NCBI RefSeq assembly: GCF_963678635.1
Contig: NC_087062.1
Span: 10,524,670 to 10,588,669 of the forward strand
Reading direction: 5' to 3'
Length of the DNA stretch: 64,000 nucleotides
Source: Symsagittifera roscoffensis
Lineage: Eukaryota; Xenacoelomorpha; Acoela; Convolutidae
A model generated the notes under the pieces. It was not told the origin of the DNA, did not search any database, and saw only the letters and a program-made list of their open reading frames with translations. The position numbers and the translations under genes were made by a program. Shown piece after piece: positions 31,501-41,300 of the stretch (its first letter is position 1; every line of letters starts with the position of its first letter).

Positions 31501-33349
31501 TTTCCAAGCTTGGTTTTTTGTTTGCACTTGTGAAGCGAGTGTATTAGTACGAGCTTACTCATTTTCCAACCTGAAGCGCAAATATTGGTGCCACTTTTGG
31601 GGTAAATTTTCAGCTTTTTTATAGCATGTGCTTTGACATTCGGTTTGTAATAAGTTATCACAGTCGATAAATTTTTGTTTCATCACATGAACGAAAAAAA
31701 GTGATTTGTTTCAAACAACATATTAATGAAAACTCGACTTTAGAAATTTTCTAAATCATTATATCTCGCAATTTGTTGAGATGCATAATTTATACATAAT
31801 GTGGCTTTATGTTTTGCGATTTGTTACAAGCAAAGTAAGTGTGGATGCCTTCAGTTGATTGAATTCCGAATCCCTAAATGCAACATTGAGTCTATTTGTA
31901 TTTCGTGCCACTTTTGCCGAATAGATTTGCAGTTTATTAGCATATGGCGCTGTTTTAATTGTGACTAGTGTTTGTCGATTGTTAAGCTTGTGTGGCTGAG
32001 TGGATAATGCGTGAGAATGAAAATCTCTTGGTTGCAGTAGGTTAGAATCCTACATATAGCAGAGTTTTTGCTAATTCGAGACATATTTTTACCTTTTTCT
32101 TATTTGACTTAATAGAGTTGCTTTTTGGTCGTGTTCTCGCAAGTGTTTGCGTAGCACAGCTTTGCCTCTGTGTTGTATTAATATTTTTTATCATAAACCG
32201 AGGCCTTGCTCAAACGAAGCTCTTAAAGCAGTCAAACGAAACAAAGAAACTCTTTCAGCAGTCAAACGAAGCAAAGAAACTCTTACAGCAGTCATTTTTT
32301 GATAAACTTTTGCTTATTTCTATTTGGGAATATCATTCATTTGGGTGTTTTTAAGTTATTTTTACGCCACTGCAAATTTCAAAACGTTGGAAGTTTCATT
32401 GATTCATTAGGAGGCATAACTGTGCTTTTTGAGAAACGTAAGCGGATTCCGCAACAAGGACGTTCCCTGTGTTCTTCTTTTGTTCTTTCTTTTCCTTTGA
32501 TTGCTCCGACACAATTTTAACATGTTTAAGGACTTGTTTCTGGAATCCAGGAACAAACAGACACAAAATAGTGCTCCTATCCAGTGCACAGTTTGGCCTC
32601 GTAGTGTTTGGAATATGTAATAGTTAGATTAATTTTTTCTATCGTAAGTTCAAAGTTTTTTCATCTCAGTATAAAAGGTTTTTTGTGTGTTCTTTCGAAC
32701 TAGGGCCTCCTTGTTCAAATTTCTGTATGATTGAATTGGTTTCAATTCTTCGTTTCTAAAAGTGTTAAAAGGTCTAAGCTTTCCATTGTTCCATTGTGGA
32801 TAAATCGTCTTAATAGCTTTTTTTGCATCACAAATATTTTAAGCTAAGCTTCGCTTCTCTGTTTTCAATTTAAGATATGATAACTCGACTTAAGATATCA
32901 TACTGGACCATATGATACTGCGTTTCGACAGACTGGACCTAAATTAACTACATGGCTACGTTTCTACGACTCGACCAAAAGTGGCTATATATTTGACCGA
33001 CTTGATCAAAAATGGTTATGTTCGGATCGATTAGACTTTGTTTCGATCATGTTTTTGATTATTTATCAAAATATGTTTGACAGATAGGGCTGTTTTCTAC
33101 CACGAATTTTGGGTTGAACAACATTCGTGAGTTCGACCGAATTCAGTCGAATCGAAACATAAGTCGAACATCTCAACGCGGGAAACACACTTACCTCGAG
33201 TTACTTGTTTATCTCAACTAACCTAACATGAGCAGATTAAGAATCCTTTCTTCCCTGACTTTATCCGCTTCTATCTGCTTTGTGATCTCCTGATCCCTCG
33301 TGTCTTCTTCTGTTTTGGGACAGAAGCATCGGAAGAAACAACAACACAT
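25540..33349 (-). CDS. Heterotrimeric G-protein alpha subunit, complete, 5 exons
   Basis: A GTP-switch protein at the plasma membrane, downstream of GPCRs. Exons in transcription order: 33223-33349, 30065-30366, 28681-28895, 26512-26766, 25540-25729; 362 codons, normal for the family. Guanine-nucleotide motifs: P-loop GAGECGKST (43-51; Cys47 replaces the usual Ser), switch-I Arg184 and Mg-binding Thr187, DVGGQ (210-214), NKTD (281-284), TCATDT (332-337). The N-terminus MCCCFFRCFC is Cys-rich, suiting palmitoylation, with no Gly2 myristoylation site. The C-terminus YKAGLA lacks the Cys at -4 that pertussis toxin modifies, and it does not end like Gi, Gq, Gs or G12. It is therefore a divergent or lineage-specific alpha. 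Intron 2 (28896-30064) needs a GA donor to keep a gapless alignment. The assembly gap is in intron 3. Confidence 0.95.
25834..26179 (-). mobile_element. hAT-like element copy in G-alpha intron 4
   Basis: Ends caggggtgaatttaag and taaatccgtctctg. Flanks agtgcacc and agtgccca are an imperfect 8-bp duplication. A second fragment with the same end (cagtggcagatcttgg..ctcgagaggggg) abuts it at about 25767-25800. Confidence 0.55.
26827..27026. other. Assembly gap (200 N)
   Basis: Exactly 200 N, the conventional placeholder length. It lies in G-alpha intron 3, so coding exons are not affected. Confidence 0.99.
27213..28045. repeat. ~23-bp minisatellite and its diverged extension
   Basis: Units of the type gtcgagcacagtcgaaacata are repeated about nine times at 27213-27430. 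A looser version (ggtcgagaaagtcgaaacata) is scattered through 27730-28045. A related, reverse-oriented set lies at about 32880-33175 in the first intron of the same gene. Confidence 0.7.
29454..29966 (+). mobile_element. Short TIR element with hairpin end, copy 2
   Basis: Ends gttccgac and gtcggaac are perfect inverted repeats. The left end holds the ACTTTCG-ATA-CGAAAGT hairpin, and a second hairpin (agggc-ttc-gccct) follows at about 29970-29983. It lies in G-alpha intron 2, about 100 bases from the unusual GA donor. Confidence 0.55.
30055..30070 (-). other. Non-canonical GA donor of G-alpha intron 2
   Basis: On the - strand the exon ends AACTTAAAG at 30065 and the intron starts gaaagg; exon 3 begins GAGTGC after gagagcag at 28896. 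Joined here, the protein aligns without gaps to the family (IWSDPNLK then ECYKRSNEYQL). No GT is usable: the next one would insert six residues. It could be a real GA-AG intron or a T-to-A base error in the assembly. Confidence 0.6.
30367..33222 (-). other. G-alpha intron 1, 2.9 kb
   Basis: Non-coding. Contains the SINE at 31986-32180, a 32-bp tandem (about 32209-32295, units of agtcaaacga..aaagaaactctt) and the minisatellite-like stretch at 32880-33175. No exon is seen. Confidence 0.6.
31986..32180 (+). repeat. tRNA-derived SINE, second copy
   Basis: The head tgtggctgagtggataatgc (A box) and aggttagaatcctac (B box) resemble a Ser/Leu-type tRNA. The body and tail (tgctaattcgagac, tcgtgttctcgcaagtgtt, gcacagctttgcctctgtgt) match 18600-18805. 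Confidence 0.6.
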
Positions 33350-34553
33350 TTTGGCACCAAAAACAAAGCAGTTTCTCGGAGATGCATGCACTCCTGTCGT
33401 ATCTTTGAATTACCAGTTAGTTAAGGTTGAGTAAAATGGAACGACCAGAAACGCTTTAAAATTTACTTTCAGATTGTTCGTTCCCTGAGACTCGGTGAAT
33501 TTTGAGGCCATTAATAATTATCAAAAGAGGCCTCCTTCAAATTTAGTGTAATACCTCTCTTTTCGTTTATTTTTAAATTTAAAAGGCGAATGTGTAATGT
33601 GCGAAATGGATGACATGATCCTTTCATCCAGGTTCGAAGATTCGAAGTTCCAAAATTTGTGAATGCGAGTTTGCACAATTTTTTGGACCTTCGCGTATGC
33701 TCAAAACGATCTTTTATTCAAAATACGGCGATAACATCTGTGATCATGAGCTGCAAAAATAATCGAATGTTTTTCTGCGAAGACAAAAAAATCCATTTTT
33801 TTGTAGAAGTTTTGTTGTTTTTGTCAAAAATTATCCAAAATGATTGTCCAAAAATAGAGCATCGACATTTTTATCCTATTCTGTATTTGTTCTTTAGGCC
33901 CCAAAATGAAAACCAAAATGATTATTTTATCTATTGCAATGATGAATAATCGGGTTACAATTTACAAAAATTTCAATGATGTTCAATATTGGCTTCTACG
34001 AGAGTTAACTACTGCTGACGTAAGAAGTTGTCTAAACATTCACTCTATTGAATATTGAAATCTTCAAAGTTTTATACTATAATATAACCCTTTGACCAAC
34101 TTCGCAAACATCTTTCAATGTTTGTGCTACGCTATGTGATGTGCTTTGTATTCGTAGTTTCTTGTGTTTGAAATTCTCAAACGGAGACATCGTAAATTCC
34201 CATGGTAAATATAGTACAAAAGATGACAATTTGAACTCAGATAGAACAATCAATAAACGTGCTACAAAATCTGCTCCGTATGGAGCTCTACAAAAAGGCC
34301 AATTTTTAAGCTCTTCTTAACCACCGAATCTATTATGAACAATGATTTTTTGGAAATCATTTTTTTGAAAATATAAGTTTTTTCGATCAAAATTTCAAAT
34401 AACCTATTTTAAAAAATTTTTGGACTTATAAATGGGTTTCTGGTGCTCCCCATCACAAGTAGTGTATATTGATGCACCCTACAAAATTTTCTTTATTGGT
34501 CTTCCAAAAATAGAGTCTTAAATAGAGTCTGATATGCAAAATTAAAATTAAGG

Positions 34554-34850
34554 ACAGGGGAGAGGGGTGGATTTAGAAGGGACAGGGGTTACACACGCTT
34601 TCCTTCCAGGGATTCGGCGCCCTCGCCACCAGGTCTTCCCTTTTGTACTGTCTTTCGACCTCAATTTTTGATCGGCTGCCTTAAAAATTTCATTGTGAGG
34701 CCAAACTGTGCGCAAACTGTCCGTAGGTCTTCCCTTTTGTACTGTCTTTCGACCTCAATTTTTGATCGGCTGCCTTAAAAATTTCATTGTGAGGCAAAAC
34801 TGTGCGCTAACTGTCCGTATTGTGAGGCCAAACTGTGCGCAAACTGTCCG
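34554..34850. repeat. Truncated hAT-like end followed by a 94-bp tandem repeat
   Basis: The left end acaggggagaggggtggatttag leads into aggtcttcccttttgtactg at 34631, repeated at 34725. Partial repeats of caaactgtgcgc..aactgtccgt continue to about 34850. Confidence 0.6.
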
Positions 34851-35812
34851 TTTCAGATTTTAGTCTTCGGCTTCTGAAAAAATTCCATGTTAACAATCGA
34901 TTTTATTGATTCAAAAATTTTTGAGACTATAATAACTTTAGATTTGGGCTGACTTTAGCATGGCACAGTAATTAGCAACTTTTGGCAGCAAAAAAAATTG
35001 CTAAGGAAAAATTGGGTTAGCTGAAAAGAAAACTTAGACTTATGAGAATACCTTTGATTATGCTCAGTGGATTGCGCCAAAAACAATTAAAAATTATATC
35101 TAGAAAAACTTGCTACAACACACCCATGTATGTTCCAGGTCTGAATCCGGCCTTGAGCAGGTCTGCATTTTTGACAAAATACACACCTGTCTCAGTCTTG
35201 TTTCAGACATGTCCATGTCCAAACGAAACATGGACCTTGTCTGCACAAGATCTGAAATAGGCAAGATTTTAAGAAGCTCAGATCTGACTTCCAAGTTTTT
35301 GTAAGCTACTGGCGGCAACTTTTTTGGTTAAATTGGTATTTTCCTACGCGATCCCGCTCGTCCAATGTAGTGCGCTGGGCAATCAAGGTAGCTTCAAAAA
35401 AAATTGAGTGAAAAATGGGACCTTCTTTGGAATTGGCATCTCCTTACACTGTTTGGTTCTCAAATCTCATTTATCGAATGTTCACAATTAACAAGTTTTA
35501 ATCTTCGGCTTTGATTAATTGCGTTTGAATCTCCAGCTAAGGAAGACAAGATTAGCTGGCCGCTATGCCTTTAAAATTGATTATTCTGTCCATAATAAAT
35601 TGAAAAAATTGAAATGAAGAAACATTTAAAATCGCCAGAAAAGATTTTTATTCCGATCAATCTCGTAGAGCAGGAAAAACTAAAAATTAGGGTGGACATT
35701 TTCTAATCTCATTTTGAGTGCACCGCGCGGCGGAAGTCAAAATCGGAGTATTTTGATTGCACCGCGTTATCAAATCGGAATACATACTTTTTTCGAGTTA
35801 ACAGCTTGTTTT

Positions 35813-37625
35813 ACAGGATCACTTGAATCCTTTGGTAATTTAGTTCAAAAAGAATTCAAATCTTTGAGCGCTTTCGGCACACTTAGTCTGGAGGCAAAGT
35901 TTTTGGATTCGAATTTGGCCAGGACCTATTTTTTAATTCAAACGGGAAAATCTTCGTTTCAAAAAACTGTCGGCTGAATATTTGTCTGCTTATGTTTTTT
36001 CGGCTGGGGTTCCATATCTTAGATTTTTGTTGCTGAATACAGTTTTCATTTTCGCCTACAATTTTTAATTCTAAGAACCTTGACTTTGTGTAATTTCTTT
36101 TTTTTCGATTTTTTTAGAGTAAAGAATTTTTTGGCCTAAATGATTTTGGCATTTATATTTTTTGGCTTACTCGACTGTTTTTAGGTCGTTCGAGGAAACC
36201 ATAATTTGTATGCTTTCCTCCGGATTGCACAAAACGTTAAGAATCTGAGAATAGAATTCACAGTTCAAAGTTTTCATGACAACAAAATTTTTGTCTCAAA
36301 AACTGTTTTTGACTTTTCATTCAACGTAGTCGAATGTGTTTCTGGATGTGTTTTCCGTAAATAGAATATTATTGCAGACAATATGTTGAAATTTTTTGTT
36401 TTTGGTTTCATTGAAACTTTTTCCGTTTTCACTTTGGGTCATATTTAGTTCAAAATTTATCTTTGATTTGTCATAGTTTTGCAAAAAAAAGTGAAACAAG
36501 CTAAGTAAACGATTTTTGAGCAAAAAACAACATTTTTTTTCGATTCTCAGGGTTGAGAGAAAATCGATTATTGTGGAAAAAATGGGTTATAATGGACTAT
36601 TCATCACGCAAAAAATTGGTTATACAATAAACATGGATGTAAGTTTCAAAACTGGCATCTATAAACGATTATATTGTCCAATATTTTGTCACTACACATC
36701 CATTATAATTTTGTCACTACACATCCATTTTACAGTATCACTTGAATCCTTTGGTATTTTAGTTCAAAAAGAATTCAAATTTTTGAGCGCTTTCGGCACA
36801 CTTAGTCTGGAGGCAAAATTTTTGGGTTCGAATTTGGCCAGGATCTGTTTTTTAATTCAAACGTGAAATTCTTCGTTTCAAAAAACTGTCGGCTGAATAT
36901 TTGTCTGCTGATGTTTTTTCGGCTGGGGTTCCATATCTTAGATTTTTGTTGCTGAATACAGTTTTCATTTTCTCCTGCAATTTTTAATTCTAATAACCTT
37001 GACTTCGTATAATTTCTTTTTTTCGATGTTTTTAGAGTAAATAATTTTTTGGCCTAAATGATTTTGGCATTTATATTTTTTGGCTTACTCGACTGTTTTT
37101 TGGTCGTTCGAGGAAACCATAATTTGTATGCTTTCCTCCGGATTGAACAAAACGTTAAGAATCTGAGAATAGATCTCACAGTTCAAAGTTTTCATGACAA
37201 CAAAATTTTTGGCTCAAAAACTGTTTTGACTTTTCATTCAACGTAGTCGAATGTGTTTCTGGATGTGTTTTCCTTAAATAGAATATTATTGCAGACAATA
37301 TGTTGAAATTTTTGTTTTTGGTTTCGTTAAAACTTTTTCCGTTTTCACTTTGTGTCATATTCAGTTCAAAATTTATCTTTGATTTGTCATAGTTTTGCAA
37401 AAAAGTGAAACAAGCTAAGTAAACGATTTTTGAGCAAGAAACAACATTTTTTTAATCGATTCTCAGGGTTGAGAAAAAATCAATTAAAGTGGAAAAAATG
37501 GGTTATAATGGACTATTAATCATGCAAAAAATTGGTTATACAATAAAAATGGATGTAAGTTTCAAAACTGGCATCTATAAACGATTATATTGTCCAATAT
37601 TTTGTCACTACACATCCATTATAAT
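35813..37625. repeat. ~919-bp tandem duplication
   Basis: Copy 1 begins at 35813 and copy 2 at 36732, both with acag(g/t)atcacttgaatccttt. They stay alignable to tgtccaatattttgtcactacacatccattataa (ends about 36710 and 37625) with scattered differences. No intact ORF. The junction motif ccaggacc-type sequence also occurs near 30655. Confidence 0.75.
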
Positions 37626-38224
37626 CAAAAATTATGGATGAAATTTCTGTGCGGGTCGAAACAAATATTTGTGCTACGCATACGCGACTAGTCATTTTCC
37701 ATCCAAATCATGGATGCATGGTTGTGTATGGTTGGGCATTAATTTCTGTGGTGGGCAACCCGGTATCACAATCGGTCATCTATGAGATTGCTTAGAGGTA
37801 CCTGGAATCAAAACTCACCCTCAGTCACATCTTTTGGCCATTTTTTGATTAGGGTTGGATTTTTTTCAATCCGAAGAATTTCTTGGTTCAATTTCGAGAA
37901 ATGTTATATATGAGCTGGCAAGGCTTTTTTTGCCCCGGAAACATCCTTTTTCTGTCAGTACTCATATATCTGGTTAACAAAAAAATTTCATAAACACGAC
38001 TTAGCTCCATTAGAAGTTTTGCGGACGCATTAAATTTAAAGTTAGGCTTGACTCAAATTGAGCTAGAATCTCGTCGCGAAAACAGCTTAAAATCTCGTCG
38101 CAAAACTCAGTGAACGCTTTCTTTTGTATTAAGCACAGTTGGATCTTAATTTTCAAGCTATCAAAATTATCAATTTTTGCTCTCGAGCGTAGTTTGTATG
38201 ACGTTTTTGTGGTCACTGCAGGTC

Positions 38225-38233
38225 TATATAAAG
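38225..38233 (+). promoter_or_regulatory. TATA box of the TRPM gene
   Basis: TATATAAAG lies 154-162 bases before the TRPM start codon. A start of transcription near 38255 would leave a 5'UTR of about 130 nt. An acceptor-like tttttcag ends at 38326, so a processed leader is also possible. An in-frame TGA at 38369 closes the frame before the ATG. Confidence 0.4.
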
Positions 38234-38386
38234 ACAGTAGTATACCAGCATGTATGTAAAGCAAATTAACAACAAGAACAAAACAAACATTTCATAGAAG
38301 TGCCTGTTATTCTGAAAATTTTTCAGCTTAAAATAAGTTTTGACAACATCTCGAGTTTTGAGAGATTATGAGTTAGATTAATTATT

Positions 38387-41300
38387 ATGGCAACAGTATT
38401 CACGGGAGTAGCGAAAGCTACCTATATTTTCGGGAAACTCAAACGCCAAGCGATTTGTAAGTACCCTCAATTATCATACCATCTCCTTGGACAGACAACT
38501 CAAAAAACGTCCAAAAGCATTCCCACGAAAAATAACTAATTTCATTTATCTCAAACGATTCATTTAGTTTTCAAACTCACGTTACAAATCTGCTTCACTC
38601 AAGCACTGTTCAAACTATAAAATGTGTTAAAAACAAGTAAGCGAAACGAACTCGACTTCTAGGCTCAAAAGTGCTCCCCCGTTTTACTAATCTAAATTTT
38701 TCTGAATCCAATTCTCAATTTGTTCCTCATTGATTGAAAAATAGTTTCTCTTGACCTGAACCCTTATCTCTCTTTTTGATCTAACGAAACGATGTTTTCT
38801 GAGGCTTGAAACTGGGTTATGAATTGCACAAAAAATTTTGTATCTTTCTGATTATGAGCCTGAAAATAGTTTATTAATATTGTTTCGTCCGACCATTGAA
38901 AGTTTTATGCTGTCCTCGTTCAGAACCTTTTTTCACACCACGCACAAAAACCGACACCAAATTGAAAAAATGTTTTTTTTTAAGAATGTGTTTGATTCAT
39001 TATGTGCGGCTTACATAGTAACCGGCTATCCTTGTTATTTGCTTGACTCTGCTTTCAGTGGATAAACTGCACCATAAAGAGTGTTCAGCCTTCTGTCCTA
39101 CGGACCAGGACTCCAACAAGTGCCAGTGCGGCCTCATCTTCAACTACCACTCCACCGAGGCACAACAGAACAAGGGGTCCAAATGGACCAGCGAGACTTG
39201 CACCACTAACAAACCACTGGACTGCTACGGCACACTTGAGTTCAATGTGGAAGGTAACTTAAGAAAAAGTTTGGCCTGGCAATAAAAAGTTTTCTTAAAA
39301 TAATAATCATACTATAGAAAATCAGAAAATTTTATGGTTACACTATTTCGGTTTACAAATTTCGGAGTCGTTTTTGTGAGAAACAAATGAAGTTACAAGC
39401 TAACTTTCGAAAAAAACTGGTCATATTCTATTGAATAGCGCGGGTTGAAATTTTTGCTTATGCTTATCCAGGTCTCAAGTTCTTATTATTATATTTAGAG
39501 ACAATCTCATTACAATAATAATCATAATAAATTGTTTTCATATCAAAGATTATTCAAAAGACATTTGTCAATTTTCAAAATTCTTATATGCAAGGACATC
39601 AAAAGGCCCGATAAGCGTAATCAGGTGCTGCCTTAATTAAGCAGTACAATTTTTTAGAAGTACTAAGAAGTTTCAACTGTAAAATACTGTCAGTTTTCCA
39701 AACCCTTCAACACCCCCTTTTAGAAAAAAAATCTGTCAGTTCTTCATTATTTGTGGTGTATCATTAAGATTGCTGACTGTATGAGCAAAATCTTCAATAA
39801 ATTTTTGAATAAAATTGAATAGTTTCCTTATCCGTACACCTATTTTTTAGGATTTTTACCAGTGAAATTATTCGTAGGTTTGATTTTTAAACTGTTTTAT
39901 GTTTCAACATCTCAATCTCCGAATCCAAAATTGAGCTTTTTAGGATTTCAGTTTTTAAATCCTTCCGTAAAAGCTTTTCTAAAGTTTGGAATGGCTCGTA
40001 TATATTTCATTTCTTTCACTGAGCATATCTTGTAGGTTTCATCACACACAAAAATTCTTCATTCTTTGACGAGAAAGTGAATATGAAATTTGAAATCTAA
40101 TTTTGCGCCCGTGTGAATGCCCAATCATCAGTTCCTATTTTTATATTGTCTATTCCTATGATTATTTTTTTGCCTATTGAAATTTATGCTTATTGTTCTT
40201 TCTATGTTCAGAGTTAGCTTAATGATTTTCAATCAATTTCTTATTTTTGATAACTCCTCATTGCATTGGTGTAAGTTTTGTTCTTTTTGCTTCACTGCTA
40301 TATCATCAGCGTATAAATATGTGTTCACTGAGTTTGAAATTGTTGGTGAATCATTTATCATTAAAATGAACAGTAGAGGCCCGAGGACTGATCCCCGGAA
40401 AATCACAGTGAATAGTTTTCAAATTCGTCATTTTGGAGCCTATTTTGACTACACGTATTTTTCATTAACAATGATCGAAAATATACTTTCCATGATTAAT
40501 GATTTTTTTAAAGGTCATCAATTTAGGTCATTGAGATTCAGTAGCGTAAATTAACTGATAATTTGGCTAAATATGGTGTTTCTTGCGTTTTGGCAAAGCG
40601 CGTAATTTTAAATTGGTTGGCCCTAAAAACTTCCATTTTTTTAAATGTTATTTAGTTATTTTCTCCCCCTGTCAAAAAAAACATTGCTCACGGCAGTGTT
40701 TAGTAGCCAAATTAGTCCTTGTTATCAGACGTGGGCATCCAAACGAGTAAGTTTGTGCGTGTGGGGTGTGATGTGGACGTGGCGGTGCTGGTGCGCTTCC
40801 TCAGACACCTGTGGCAATTGGACCAGCCCAGCCTCATCATATCCATGACTGGGGGAGCATTCGACTTCAACATGCAGAAAGATGACCTGGACGAGCTTAA
40901 GGTCAATTAAATACATAACGCTAATCGTTGCTTACTTTTGATTGACTCGGTTCGCGTTGTCTTTTCTCATCGCCCAATTCTAAACTCATTTCAGATTTTT
41001 TATTCAAAAAATGCGGACCTCTTCGAAGTTTTTTGAGCTTCAAATTATAAGAATTATCAATACCTTTGAAAAAAAAAGAATTATTTAAGGATTTCGCACA
41101 TCTGCAAATATTTTTTAATTTTAAATGTAGGGATTTTAACTTCATTTTTGGTGACAGACACTAAAAATTTTCCAAAGGCGGCTTCGGTGCCAATGTATAC
41201 TAATTTTGTGGGGTGAACTCGCGCCGAAAAATGCGATTTTTTGGACAAAATTTTCCAAAAAGTGCCTGAAAACACCGATTCTGCGGCGCAGAAAAATTGG

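Larger units (their letters stand above)
33350..38386. other. Divergent G-alpha/TRPM intergenic region
   Basis: Five kilobases between two opposite-facing first exons. It holds a truncated hAT-like element (34554-34780), a 94-bp tandem (34631-34850), a 919-bp tandem duplication (35813-37625) and a TATA box for TRPM (38225). No supported gene. Promoter elements of G-alpha near 33350-33480 are not obvious. Confidence 0.6.

Noticed and set aside
31986-32055. Functional tRNA-Ser/Leu gene
   Set aside because: A and B boxes are present but no closed acceptor stem could be drawn, and the downstream body matches another copy; a SINE.
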